This document shows positions 49,057 through 58,710 of a stretch of 64,000 nucleotides of DNA, piece after piece. How positions within the stretch are numbered: position 1 is the stretch's first letter; each line of letters starts with the position of its first letter. A program made the position numbers and the translations under genes. The stretch is taken from the NCBI RefSeq assembly GCF_028618525.1, contig NZ_JAQITC010000006.1:62001-126000 (forward strand). Direction: 5' to 3'. The notes beneath the pieces are model-generated. The model saw only the letters and a list, made by a program, of their open reading frames with translations. It was not told the origin of the DNA and did no database searches. The stretch comes from Bartonella sp. AU55XJBT. GTDB taxonomy: Bacteria; Pseudomonadota; Alphaproteobacteria; Rhizobiales; Rhizobiaceae.

Positions 49057-49935
49057 TCATGGGATAGCAAGAGGGGTTGATGGCGTATGGAATATAAATG
49101 TTCCACTTAAGGCGTGCTCTTTAAAAGAGACTGTATAAAAAATTTTATGGTTGGTTTCTTCTGGTACGAAATAGAGTGGAGCGCTAAAGAGTGTATATTC
49201 TGCATTCTCGCTGATTTTTTTTGCAGTCCCAATTTGCATTTCTCCTCCATCTAAAAAGAGAGAGGAAGGAGTGTTTTTGTTATGATTTTGTATTTTTATA
49301 AGAAGGGTATTGTTATTTGTTTCAGCACTTATTTTTAGGGCATTTTGCGTTGTGCGCGGCAAAGACTCTTGGGCATTTTTTAACAAGAAAATGGGCAGAG
49401 GTTTATTTTTAAGAGAAGATGGCGAAAAATCAAAGTTAACAGTCAAAGGAAGGCAGATTTTATGGCATAATCCAAGAGTGAAAGTACCACTTAAATTTTG
49501 GCTTGAAGAAGATACATTAAAGGGCAATATTACTTCATCTTTATAGCCTAATGACCAATCATTTTCTGTTTCAAAAAGCTGTGGAGTAGGATAAAAAATT
49601 TCATAAGAAACTTGTTGGTTGAAATTAAAAAAGGGTGCCATGCCTGAATTACCTGGATTACGCCAATAAGTTTTCCATCCTAGTTTAAGCTCAATTTCAA
49701 TAATGCCTTCTCTTATTCCAGAAAGAGAAGGTTGAGTGATCGCTAATCGGATACGACCACCCTCTGATTCATACCAAGATGTTGGGAAGAGTTGGCGTTT
49801 TTGTTCTGTTTGAGCCTTTACAGGAATATTAAGTAATTCTAAAACTATGAGTGTTAAGCTTAAAGTAACGACAAGCTTTTTATAAAAGAAAGTTGCGATA
49901 TTTTGTAAATTTGTAAATATGTTACTTTTTCTCAT
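49057..49935 (-). CDS. Exported protein with DsbD N-terminal-like domain
   Basis: A 292-residue secreted protein. A signal peptide covers about residues 1-42 (VVTLSLTLIVLELLNIPVKAQ). The mature domain carries GWKTYWRNPGNSGMAPFF, YPTPQLFETENDWSLGYKDEVILPF and the LGLCHKICLPLTV segment with a CxxxC pair. These are features of the DsbD alpha-domain-like family found as stand-alone proteins in rhizobia. Unlike DsbD, there is no membrane domain or thioredoxin domain, so electron delivery is unproven. It lies between rnhA and yqgE, the usual rhizobial neighbours. Confidence 0.85.
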   Translation of the reverse strand: MRKSNIFTNLQNIATFFYKKLVVTLSLTLIVLELLNIPVKAQTEQKRQLFPTSWYESEGGRIRLAITQPSLSGIREGIIEIELKLGWKTYWRNPGNSGMAPFFNFNQQVSYEIFYPTPQLFETENDWSLGYKDEVILPFNVSSSSQNLSGTFTLGLCHKICLPLTVNFDFSPSSLKNKPLPIFLLKNAQESLPRTTQNALKISAETNNNTLLIKIQNHNKNTPSSLFLDGGEMQIGTAKKISENAEYTLFSAPLYFVPEETNHKIFYTVSFKEHALSGTFIFHTPSTPLAIP

Positions 49936-50006
49936 TGGAGTTTTATTTTCCTAGTGTACTAAATGGACGAACTTTTATCATGTAAATTATGGAGAATAAC
50001 AGATTA

Positions 50007-50591
50007 ATGAAGCAATGTAATGGCTTTTTGGGTGGACAATTACTCATAGCAATGCCTGGGATGAATGACAAACGCTTTATTCGTTCTGTTATTTATATTT
50101 GTGCGCATTCTGATTCTGGTGCGATGGGCATTATTCTCAATCAATTGCATCATATTGATTTTCCAGAGCTTTTGCTTCACCTTGGAGTCATAGACAGTAG
50201 ACAAAAAAAACATCTTTCTGAACCAATAAAACAGTTTCCAGTTCGCTATGGTGGTCCTGTTGATCCTTCGCGCGGTTTTGTCCTTCATTCAGATGATTAT
50301 GCTTGTGAAGAAACTGTTTTTATTGCTGATAAGGTCTGTTTTACTGCGACAATTGATATATTAAAAGCAATCAGTTGTGAACAAGGCCCGCAACATGCAC
50401 TGGTAGCATTAGGTTATGCTGGATGGAAAGCGGGGCAACTTGAGGCGGAAATTTCTACAAACGGTTGGTTAATCAGTTCTACATCACCTAGTTTTCTTTT
50501 TGAAAGTGATTTAAGTTGCAAATATGATAAAAGTTTAACACGCATGGGGATTGATCCAACTTATCTTGCTTCTGAAATGGGACACGCATAG
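50007..50591 (+). CDS. YqgE/AlgH family protein
   Basis: A 194-residue cytosolic protein of the UPF0301 (YqgE/AlgH) family, whose role is not established. The signatures are [56 protein letters not shown] and [22 protein letters not shown] 50007 has GGAG at ten-base spacing; ATG 49989 is an in-frame alternative with no Shine-Dalgarno. It is divergent from the DsbD-N-like gene and followed by repeat copy G. Confidence 0.93.
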   Translation: MKQCNGFLGGQLLIAMPGMNDKRFIRSVIYICAHSDSGAMGIILNQLHHIDFPELLLHLGVIDSRQKKHLSEPIKQFPVRYGGPVDPSRGFVLHSDDYACEETVFIADKVCFTATIDILKAISCEQGPQHALVALGYAGWKAGQLEAEISTNGWLISSTSPSFLFESDLSCKYDKSLTRMGIDPTYLASEMGHA

Positions 50592-50993
50592 AGCTTTTTA
50601 ACTTTACACGTTATTCTATCCCTTATGTTTTTATTTTAAGGAAATATCCTTCAGTACGCCCAAGCTCATTTCGCAATGGCTTTTGTAAGTGATCTTACGG
50701 TATCCCCATTAAGTCCCCCATCTTTACGCTTGTAAAGTAACAAGCTGGGCACTATCGTCATATTTGTCAGCCCTCAATGTTGCAACAGCGCTTGGCAGTT
50801 AAGACGATTCATGAAAAGGCATTTTCCCCCTTTTTTAATAGTTATTTCTCCACCTAGGCTCTCCCTACTTGTGATAAGTCAATCGAGTAGTTTTGATTGA
50901 TTTAACAAACATGAGAGAGAGTTTGAAATAAGAGAATTTTATGATATTTAGAGTTTTAATTCAAGTTGAATAACGCTAACTTATTATTATAAA
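50592..50993. other. Spacer occupied by repeat copy G
   Basis: About 400 bases between convergent genes, almost all belonging to copy G of the dispersed repeat. No gene. Confidence 0.6.
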
Positions 50994-51003
50994 TCAATAT
51001 TTT
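50640..51003 (-). repeat. Dispersed integrase-derived repeat, copy G (abuts GGDEF-EAL gene)
   Basis: On the minus strand the edge GCAAAAATATTGATTTATAA (50984-51003) overlaps the last codons and stop of the GGDEF-EAL gene. The leader with TTCAACTTGAATTAAAACTC and TGTTAAATCAATCAAAAC follows. The start region ATGAATCGTCTTAACTGCCA is near 50780-50800, and coding traces DKYDDSAQLVTL and, later, KDGG are broken by stops and a frameshift. Confidence 0.6.
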
Positions 51004-53879
51004 TGCTTATAAGGGAAATGGCTTTGAACGAGAGTGATTAACTCTTCTATGGCAATTGGTTTTGTCACAAGTGTGCTTTGAACATATTTACAGCCTTCTT
51101 GACGGAGAAAGATTGCTTCTTTTTCATTTTCAACACCTTCTGCGATAATTTGCAAGTTAAGATCTGTTGCCATATTAATGATAGACTTGAGAACAAGTTT
51201 CTTCTTGAGAGAGTCGATAGAGATCAGTGAACGATCAAGTTTAACCATATCAAATGGATAACGCACGAGATAGGTCAGTGACGAATAACCTGTTCCAAAA
51301 TTATCGAGTGCGAGGTTCATTCCAAGTGTTTTAATTTGTTCGAGAAAGTGTGCTGATTGTTCAGGATTGTTTCTTAAGACAAATTCCGATATTTCAATCA
51401 TCAAGCGCCCTTTGTGGAGCGGATGGCGAAGCAGAGCGGCACGCAGTTGACTGATAAAACGAGGATGAATCATTTCTGCGCTTGGTAAATTAATTGAAAT
51501 AAAGAAAGACTGCTGGGGAAATTTTTCTTCTACATTCATAAGATCGATAATGGCATTGTCGATGATAAATTGTGACAAATCCATAACGATTTGTTCATTT
51601 TCTACGATTTTTATGAAATCAGAGACATTTAATTTTCCATAAGTTGGATGATGCCATTCCACAATGGTTTCAAAACCAATAATATGTCCGTCTGATAAAT
51701 TAAGAATAGGATGGTAGAGAATTTTCATCTCATGACGCTTTATAGCATAATGAATATCTTTTTCCAGAGTATTCTGTTCGAGACCTAGAGTGCGAAAATT
51801 AGGACGAAAAGGTTCAATATGGTTTCCACCCATTTGTTTTGCACGAATCATTGCTAATTCACTATCATTAAAAATATCTTTAGCTGTTGATCGGCTTTCA
51901 CTCCATGTAACTAATCCGATAGACGTTGAAAGAATTATTTTATTTTCCGAAAGTGAAATAGGTGCTGAAATTGTTTTGTGCAAATGATCCGCAAATGCTG
52001 CAATTTTTTGTGGTTCAGTTTCACTGAGTAAAATGATTGCAAAACGGTCTGCTGAAAGGCGCGACAAGGTATCTTGAAAGTTAATAAGACGATTTAAACG
52101 ACGGGCGATTATAAGGAGTACAGTATCCCCAACGGCTATGCCTAACTTGCGATTAATTTGGCGAAAATTATCAAAATCAATCATAAAGACGGTCGGTTTA
52201 ATTTTAATATTTGCTTTTGCCAAAGAGGTATAGTTTTGTAGCCGATCAAAGAAAATTTGTTGGTTAGGAAGGCCAGTTAAGCTGTCGTGAATTGCATCAT
52301 GCAATAAGCGTTCTTCAGATTTTTTATGGTTCGTAATATTGACAATGGTTCCAATGACACGTGTGATTTTCCCATCTTTTTGCATCGCTGGACGTGCGCG
52401 AAGAGAAAACCAGTGATAATAACCACCCCCAGAAGAAAGCCGAAAAATTTGATCAATACGCCCTTTTTTATTTTTAAGAATGATATCCAATACCGCTTGG
52501 AAGCGTTCACGATCATCATAATGCAAGGCTGAGATCCAGTTGCGCATCGTCCCATTGAGGTTGTGGATTTCAGTACCAAAAAGGGTTTTCATGTTTGGAT
52601 GAACAACAATACGATCACGCTCAATATTCCAATCCCAAATAATATTTCCAGCTCCTTTTGCTGCGAGGACTTGTTGTTCAAGATCGGAAAATATTCCTTC
52701 ATGGAAAGCGTCATGAGAAAAAGTTTGTTGCAGGACAGTAAAGCTAATGAGAAGAACAATGAGAACTAATCCTCCCGCTAATGCTGGCTGGATAATGTCA
52801 TTATTTAGATGTCCTTCTATGCAGGCATAGGCTCCCACACACCAAAAGCTAATAAGCAACCATGTTGGAATAAGCATAATGGCGCGATCATAACTTCGGA
52901 TTGAAAAATAGATGATGAACAGTATACCAAGCACAGCGGTAAGACCAAATGATAGACGGGCAATACCTGCTGCTCTGATTGGATCATAAATAGCAAAGGC
53001 TCCTAGACTACAAAAGGCAATGGTCCAAGCGATAGCACCATAACTAAAATGATAATGCCAGCGATTGAGATTGAGATAGGTAAAAAGAAAAATGAAGAGT
53101 GTTGCAGCAAGGGCTACTTCTGTACCTGCACGCCAGATTGGTTGTGTTGTGAGTGTAACTGCAAAGAATTTATTTAAAAAGTTGAAGTCAATACCAATAT
53201 AAAAAAGCACAGCCCAAGCGACAGCAGCTGTTGCAGGAAACAGCCCTGTCCCACGGACAACGAAGAGAACGGTTAACAGAAGTGCCAAGAGACCTGATAT
53301 CCCAAGAAGAATACCATGATAAAGCGTATAAGAATTAATGGCGTCCTTATAAGCTTCAGGTTGCCATAAATAGATTTGCGGTAGATTTTCAGAGTTAAGT
53401 TCGGCCACAAATGTAACAACAGCACCAGGATTGAGAGTAATATGAAAGATATCAGAGTTCGTACTCGGTTGACGATCAAGAGAAAAACCTTCACTTGGTG
53501 TTATAGACTGAATCCGTTCTGATCCAAGGTCTGGCCAAAAAAATCCAGAGTGCGCCATGCGATAATGGGGGGCAACGATGAGACGATCGACTTGTTCATC
53601 TGTTGGATTTGCAAGAGAAAAAACTGCCCAGTTTCCAGAAAACTTTTCACTTTTTGCCTGCACTTCAATACGCCATACAATACCATCTGGTCCTGGTGCT
53701 GTACTTGTTTGAAAAATAGAATTGTTTGTATGGTGAATTTCAATCGCTTTTGAGAGATCAAGAGCAGCATCTTGAGAAGAAATCTTAACGGGTTCAATAG
53801 CGTGTGCTGATGTAAGATGGACAAAAGAACTAACGACGATAATGAAAATGATGTCAATTATTTTACGCAAACTTTTCAC
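50994..53879 (-). CDS. Membrane sensor with PAS, GGDEF and EAL domains (degenerate signatures)
   Basis: A 961-residue c-di-GMP-type signalling protein. It has a signal peptide (about 1-28), a periplasmic 7TMR-DISMED2-like domain (about 30-180), seven membrane helices (about 185-385), a PAS domain (about 405-520) and then GGDEF (about 530-685) and EAL (about 690-950) domains. HDSLTGLPN opens the GGDEF domain, but the GG(D/E)EF loop reads LSADRF, so cyclase activity is unlikely. In the EAL domain the motif reads GFETIVEW, the Glu is kept, and DDFGTGYSSL has become DNFGTGYSSL. Other metal ligands (INLPSAEM, IEISE, IIAEGVEN) are present. Phosphodiesterase or pure c-di-GMP-binding function are both possible. 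Its final codons lie in the edge of repeat copy G. Confidence 0.9.
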   Translation of the reverse strand: MKSLRKIIDIIFIIVVSSFVHLTSAHAIEPVKISSQDAALDLSKAIEIHHTNNSIFQTSTAPGPDGIVWRIEVQAKSEKFSGNWAVFSLANPTDEQVDRLIVAPHYRMAHSGFFWPDLGSERIQSITPSEGFSLDRQPSTNSDIFHITLNPGAVVTFVAELNSENLPQIYLWQPEAYKDAINSYTLYHGILLGISGLLALLLTVLFVVRGTGLFPATAAVAWAVLFYIGIDFNFLNKFFAVTLTTQPIWRAGTEVALAATLFIFLFTYLNLNRWHYHFSYGAIAWTIAFCSLGAFAIYDPIRAAGIARLSFGLTAVLGILFIIYFSIRSYDRAIMLIPTWLLISFWCVGAYACIEGHLNNDIIQPALAGGLVLIVLLISFTVLQQTFSHDAFHEGIFSDLEQQVLAAKGAGNIIWDWNIERDRIVVHPNMKTLFGTEIHNLNGTMRNWISALHYDDRERFQAVLDIILKNKKGRIDQIFRLSSGGGYYHWFSLRARPAMQKDGKITRVIGTIVNITNHKKSEERLLHDAIHDSLTGLPNQQIFFDRLQNYTSLAKANIKIKPTVFMIDFDNFRQINRKLGIAVGDTVLLIIARRLNRLINFQDTLSRLSADRFAIILLSETEPQKIAAFADHLHKTISAPISLSENKIILSTSIGLVTWSESRSTAKDIFNDSELAMIRAKQMGGNHIEPFRPNFRTLGLEQNTLEKDIHYAIKRHEMKILYHPILNLSDGHIIGFETIVEWHHPTYGKLNVSDFIKIVENEQIVMDLSQFIIDNAIIDLMNVEEKFPQQSFFISINLPSAEMIHPRFISQLRAALLRHPLHKGRLMIEISEFVLRNNPEQSAHFLEQIKTLGMNLALDNFGTGYSSLTYLVRYPFDMVKLDRSLISIDSLKKKLVLKSIINMATDLNLQIIAEGVENEKEAIFLRQEGCKYVQSTLVTKPIAIEELITLVQSHFPYKQKY

Positions 53880-54286
53880 AATGTCCCACTCTCAATATTT
53901 TAGGATGTCTAATTTTCATTTAGATTTTTGAGAAAAAACGTCCACCTTTTACCATTTATTTACAGAATAAATCGTGATCACTTCCTCTTAAGTTATATGA
54001 TTTTATAGACAAATAGACCATCTACCCATTTGCTTCCATGAAACTTGAAGCGGATGGAATTTTTTATATTTTAAAAGAGCAAAGTTAAATCATGAATTTC
54101 TAAATTTCACGAATATAGCTTTACGCATTAGAATCTCTATCACATGAAGGAGGAATTGGATAGTTTTGTACGCCTCTTTGTCCAATATTTCCAAAACTTA
54201 TTTAATGAGAAGAGTTTTTATGGTAAATCCTATGATAAAATATTATTCATGCTCATTGTGATTCTTCTTTTTAAAGAGCAGTTTTT
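53880..54286. other. Spacer between two minus-strand genes, with an orphan + strand terminator
   Basis: About 400 bases. A 109-codon + strand frame (54144-54473) runs over the M16 gene and is a shadow. A strong + strand hairpin-terminator (54026-54066) lies here without any + strand gene before it. In many rhizobia a GNAT acetyltransferase gene is at this place; none is visible. Confidence 0.5.
54026..54066 (+). terminator. Orphan intrinsic terminator on the + strand
   Basis: CCATTTGCTTC (54026-54036) can pair over 11 bases with GAAGCGGATGG (54047-54057), two pairs being G-T, around a 10-base loop, and is followed by AATTTTTTAT. The wobble pairs only work in the + strand RNA, so the transcript reads rightward. 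No + strand gene lies upstream, hence a small RNA or antisense leader to the GGDEF-EAL gene could end here. Confidence 0.5.
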
Positions 54287-55561
54287 TTACTTTAGCTTGT
54301 ATGAAAGAGTTGACGTTAAATCATCAAAATTCATGAGGGGTCCTACAGGTCCGACAGCAGTAAGCGTTGGCGTGGAACTTGTAAAAAGACGATACGCTAA
54401 ATCAGTTAATCTTGTGGGTGTGATGAGATTGAGGCGTTCGATTGTTTCCGATATTGGAATGGGGCGACCGTAAAGAAGTATTTGGCGAGCAATGAGATGT
54501 GCTTGACTAGAAGGATTTTCCTGTGACATTGTGAGATTAGCACGATATTGCGTTTGTGCTCGTTGGAGTTCAGTGGCGTGAATATTTTTGCTTGCCTTGG
54601 AAAGTTCATCAAGAATCATAGGCAGAAGTTCTCTGAGCCCTTCTTGTCCAGTTGCTGCATGAACACCAAAAAGCCCAGTATCTGAAAACCCCCAATGAAA
54701 AGCATAAATAGAATAGCATAATCCACGTTTTTCTCTTACTTCTTGAAAAAGACGTGAGGACATCCCTCCACCAAGAATGATTGAAAGAATTTGGGTCGCA
54801 TAAAAATCACGCGCGTGATAAGCACGCCCTTCAAACCCTAGAACAACTTGTGTATCCATTAAATCGCGATATTCACGAAAGTCGCCGCCGACATAATTTG
54901 CAAGATTAGGAAGAAAGGCGGTTGAATGGGGGCGAAAAGTGCCAAGACGACTTTCAACTTCTTTTATAAAGCTTTCGTGTTTTACAGCTCCTGCCGCGAC
55001 GACAATCATACGATCTGCACTATATTGTTTATTGATGAAATCATGAAGATCAACAGATGTAAATGATTGAAGAGTTTTAGCTGTTCCTAAAATAGAACGA
55101 CCAAGGGATTGATGACGAAAGGCAGTTTCTGTAAAGTGATCAAAAACAATATCATCAGGCGTGTCATGGGCGGCACCAATTTCTTGAAAAATGACTTGTT
55201 TTTCTCGTTCTAGTTCATCTTCGTCAAATTTTGAATGCATCAAAATATCGGCTAAAATATCGATAGCAAGTGGGATATCGCTTTTAAGGACACGTGCAAA
55301 GTAAGCTGTTGTTTCAATACTGGTTGTGGCATTGATTTCACCGCCAACATCTTCAATATCGGTTGCAATTTGAAAAGCGCTACGGTTTTCTGTTCCTTTA
55401 AAAGCCATATGTTCAAGAAGATGGGCAATACCATGCTGTGTGAAGGTTTCATTGCGTGAGCCTACTTTAACCCATATTCCGAGTGCGACACTATCAATCT
55501 GTTGCATTGTATGTGTGGCGATCGTCAAACCATTACTAAGGCGACAGACATCTACATCCAT
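54287..55561 (-). CDS. M16-family zinc peptidase (mitochondrial processing peptidase-like)
   Basis: A 424-residue insulinase-type peptidase. The inverted zinc motif HxxEH is in GIAHLLEHMAFKGTENRS (about residues 43-60), with the distal glutamate in the EKQVIFQEIGAAHD segment. The C-terminal half (GEREKRGLCYSIYAF-like, seen as EVREKRGLCYSIYAFHWG) is the second M16 domain. Alphaproteobacterial members are the relatives of mitochondrial processing peptidase beta. It is transcribed after thrC, 84 bases downstream, an order conserved in rhizobia. The C terminus is complete. Confidence 0.94.
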   Translation of the reverse strand: MDVDVCRLSNGLTIATHTMQQIDSVALGIWVKVGSRNETFTQHGIAHLLEHMAFKGTENRSAFQIATDIEDVGGEINATTSIETTAYFARVLKSDIPLAIDILADILMHSKFDEDELEREKQVIFQEIGAAHDTPDDIVFDHFTETAFRHQSLGRSILGTAKTLQSFTSVDLHDFINKQYSADRMIVVAAGAVKHESFIKEVESRLGTFRPHSTAFLPNLANYVGGDFREYRDLMDTQVVLGFEGRAYHARDFYATQILSIILGGGMSSRLFQEVREKRGLCYSIYAFHWGFSDTGLFGVHAATGQEGLRELLPMILDELSKASKNIHATELQRAQTQYRANLTMSQENPSSQAHLIARQILLYGRPIPISETIERLNLITPTRLTDLAYRLFTSSTPTLTAVGPVGPLMNFDDLTSTLSYKLK

Positions 55562-55645
55562 ATATTTACGACTCCATTAAACAAGCTAGTAACCTCATGG
55601 TTAAAGGTATTAGAATATTCTTGATTTAACTTAATGCAGCTAACT

Positions 55646-57043
55646 TTAATAAGATGCACGCGATTTTAAAGAAATATAATCTTTTACTATTTTTTCATCA
55701 TTAGCAAGACTTATGAAGTGTTCTTCACCTTCCATAACATCATTAAGGTGAGATGGCCATGGGGCATGAAGTCCACAAGCATTTTTAATCGTATCAGGAA
55801 ATTTAGCAGGATGAGCCGTGGCAAGGACAATCATTGGAATATGTGGTTTTTTATTTTCGCGCGCTACTTTAAGAGCGACGGCTGTATGTGGATCAACAAG
55901 ATAGCCACTTTCTTTATAGACACGATCAATTGTTTGTGCTGTTTCAGCCATGTTACTTTTTCCAGCAGAAAAGAGGGAACGAATATTTTTGAGTTGTTTT
56001 TCATCAAGAGTGAAAGATCCCGTTTTTTTCAAGTTGTCCATTGCATTGCAAATCCACATGGGATCACGATTGCCGCTTTCAAAGAGTAAACGTTCAAAAT
56101 TAGAAGAGACTTGAATATCCATAGAAGGTGATGTTGTATGGACGATAGGTTGTGTTTCGTAAGTACCGCTGGTCAATGTCCGTGCAAGGATGTCATTATC
56201 ATTTGTTGCAATAACCAGTTGAGCAATAGGTAACCCCATACGCGCAGCGACATAACCTGCAAAAATATCGCCGAAATTTCCAGTGGGAACAGTAAATGAA
56301 ACAGCTCTATCAGGAGCACCTAAAGAAAGTGCGGATGAAAAATAGTAAACAATTTGCGCCATAATGCGCGCCCAATTTATAGAATTAACACCTGAAAGGG
56401 CTCTTTTTTTACGAAAATGATGATCATTAAACATTGCTTTGACAAGAGCTTGGCAATCATCAAAATTTCCCTCAATGGCAATGGCATGAACATTTGTACT
56501 TTGATTGGTTGTCATTTGCCGTTGTTGAACAGATGATACACGTCCTTTAGGAAATAAAATAAAAATATCTGAGTGCTCTTTTTCAGCAAAAGCTTGTATT
56601 GCAGCTCCTCCTGTATCACCCGATGTTGCAGCAATAATCGTTGCACACCTATTTTTTTTAGTCAAAACATAATCCATCAATCGAGAAAGAAACTGCATTG
56701 CCACATCTTTAAAAGCTAAAGTAGGCCCATGAAAAAGTTCAAGGATAAATTCATCTGTTCCAGTTTGTTGTAAAGGACAGATTGCTGGATGATGGAAGGT
56801 TGCATAAGATTTAGCAATCATATTTTCAAAAGCTGTATACTCGATCTCGTTATTTACAAAGGGCCACAGAACTGTTTTAGCAATTGTTGTATAAGACTGA
56901 CCACGAAGTGCGCGTAACGCATCAAATGATAGTTGCGGAATTTTATCTGGAAGATAAAGTCCACCATCATTTGCCAGCCCTATCATAATCGTTTCCGTAA
57001 AGCTTAAAGCAGGAGATTGCCCTCTCGTGCTGATATATTTCAT
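55646..57043 (-). CDS. thrC: Threonine synthase
   Basis: PLP enzyme converting O-phosphohomoserine to threonine (465 residues). The start MKYISTRGQSPALSFTETIM is the family N terminus. The PLP lysine lies in LELFHGPTLAFKDVAMQFL (about residues 96-114), TSGDTGGAAIQAF is the phosphate-binding loop, and SFTVPTGNFGDIFAGYVA is another landmark. It is in one unit with the M16 peptidase, and shares the pathway with thrB (47.6 kb) and lysC. Confidence 0.96.
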   Translation of the reverse strand: MKYISTRGQSPALSFTETIMIGLANDGGLYLPDKIPQLSFDALRALRGQSYTTIAKTVLWPFVNNEIEYTAFENMIAKSYATFHHPAICPLQQTGTDEFILELFHGPTLAFKDVAMQFLSRLMDYVLTKKNRCATIIAATSGDTGGAAIQAFAEKEHSDIFILFPKGRVSSVQQRQMTTNQSTNVHAIAIEGNFDDCQALVKAMFNDHHFRKKRALSGVNSINWARIMAQIVYYFSSALSLGAPDRAVSFTVPTGNFGDIFAGYVAARMGLPIAQLVIATNDNDILARTLTSGTYETQPIVHTTSPSMDIQVSSNFERLLFESGNRDPMWICNAMDNLKKTGSFTLDEKQLKNIRSLFSAGKSNMAETAQTIDRVYKESGYLVDPHTAVALKVARENKKPHIPMIVLATAHPAKFPDTIKNACGLHAPWPSHLNDVMEGEEHFISLANDEKIVKDYISLKSRASY

Positions 57044-57610
57044 AAGTTTTATCCTTTTTTATTTTCTGGCAAATTGATGAAGTTGTTTATTTCATGTTTT
57101 TCATAATATTTAAATTATTAAATGGATAGAAGTTTATTTTTCTTCTTTTTGACTTAATAATAAAAGAAAAATGAAAGAAATAGTCTTAAGCATTTTTATT
57201 TTTGAGATACAAAGATAAAGTGTTCACAGAAAACCTGTTGCAGTTGAAAATTTTCTCTCTATGATTCATTCACTTAAACTTACAACGTATCTTCGCTTAT
57301 GTATATTCCTGAATAATAAAATCAAAGAGATAGAATGGTATTTATTGAAGAATTCTTTTATAAAACTCAATTATTCAAAGATATTTTATGTTCTTCTACT
57401 TTGTAACAATTAAATTCGCTAAAATGAATGTTGACATGAGACATCTTAAAATTCATACTGGAAAATTTATAAGGTAATTTTATGGTATTTTGTGCGCAAA
57501 TGTATATTTTGAATAATCTTTGTTGAGCTTAATTTATCAGCTTATATAAGAGTTAGATATTATATTTTTGCTATACAGTATGGTAACCTAAAGCTTATCC
57601 ATAAAAAGCA
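57044..57610. other. Spacer upstream of thrC
   Basis: About 570 A+T-rich bases between the thrC start and the terminator of the small-membrane-protein cluster. The thrC promoter must be in the part near 57050-57150. No gene, no clear repeat copy. Confidence 0.5.
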
Positions 57611-57643
57611 TAAAAAAGCCTGCCAAATGATGAAAAGCAGGCT
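57611..57643 (-). terminator. Intrinsic terminator of the small membrane protein cluster
   Basis: AGCCTGC (57617-57623) and GCAGGCT (57637-57643) form a perfect 7-bp stem around 13 bases. On the minus strand the stem is followed by TTTTTT. It lies 31 bases beyond the stop of the last (broken) paralogue. Confidence 0.75.
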
Positions 57644-57673
57644 GTAAATTCCTATTTTAAATAAGAAAATAAT

Positions 57674-58058
57674 TCAGTATCTTTGAATTATTTTTCCTTT
57701 AATTTTTCCGATTACCCATCCGATTATCCTGCTAAATATAACCATAATAGATCCTATCAAAAATCCAAAACCCAAAGAACGTACTGTAGAAAAAACGCCT
57801 AGAGTATTGGGGGCAAATACTTTCTCAACTTTTCCTTCAATGGCAGATTCACTTTTTACGTCATGAGTGAAATTGGGGACATAGAAAGTATTGATATTGA
57901 TAGCTTTTTTCTTTTCTTATTCCATGAGAGAGACAATTTCCCATAGAGTATCATTTATCACCAATACTGTTACTCTTATTTTAATCCGAATTGAATAGAT
58001 GCATTGATAGAATGAGTGTACATTGAGAAAAACAGAAGATTTTTTTAAATCTTTTCAT
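57674..58058 (-). pseudogene. Broken paralogue of the small exported membrane protein family (copy 3)
   Basis: The frame ending at 57674 reads TFYVPNFTHDVKSESAIEGK then VEKVFAPNTLGVFS and ends WVIGKIKGKIIQRY. It aligns with the intact gene at 58711-59067. Going upstream, an in-frame TAA (57917-57919) interrupts the stretch VSLME-stop-EKKKAI where the intact copy has PLMKQIKYA. A signal-peptide-like start MKRFKKIFCFSQC begins at ATG 58058 but in another frame, so there is at least one frameshift too. Not translatable as one protein. Confidence 0.7.
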
Positions 58059-58168
58059 TCTTAATGGGGTAATTTATTATTTTTTTATCATCAACAATGT
58101 ATAAAAACAGCGTGCATCTATAGTTTATGTTTCATACGAGAAGATTTTATTCTGATGAAATTTTAATT

Positions 58169-58531
58169 TTAACGAGATTTAAAATACGGTATTATTTTGC
58201 CTATTATCCATCCTAAAAGCATGTCTACCGTACTGGATGCATACCCAATTACCATCCCAATAACAAAAGTTCCCAGTGTAAGAGGTTCAATGCCCTTTTC
58301 AAATTTTCTCTGAATGGTAATTTCATTTCCCACACCACAATTTTTGCTTGGTGTATAGAGGGAAACGGAGTGGATTGCGTTTTTTCTTTTCTGTTCTATT
58401 ATAGAAACAAAAATAGTTTCACGATGAGCACTATTTTGCAAATAGTTTGCATGTATACTTACAATTTTTGAAAGAGAAAAGGCATCTATAATGCAAATAC
58501 TTAATATATGATTTTAAAAAAATTTAATCAT
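58169..58531 (-). pseudogene. Broken paralogue of the small exported membrane protein family (copy 2)
   Basis: The C-terminal 90 codons are open (TTG 58441 to 58169) and read ANYLQNSAHRETIF ... SLYTPSKN ... FEKGIEPLTLGTFVIG ... GWIIGKII, like the intact copy. The real start is ATG 58531, preceded by GAGATAAATT as in the intact gene. The sixth codon is TAA (58514-58516) where the intact gene has AAA: MIKFF-stop-NHILSICII against MVKLFKNYFLSVFIA. The signal peptide is therefore cut off. A single base change would restore it, so the loss looks recent. Confidence 0.7.
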
Positions 58532-58710
58532 AATTTATCTCAAATATTTTTTAATATTTACTATATATATGCCTAAATTTATTTTGGATATTTGGATTGA
58601 TTATATATTATTCTAATATTTTTAGTATGGGTAGCTTCATTAAGTAATGATTTTTAAGAAGTTAATAATACATAATGAAGCTACTATTCTAGTGTTGCAC
58701 AATGCTTGAA

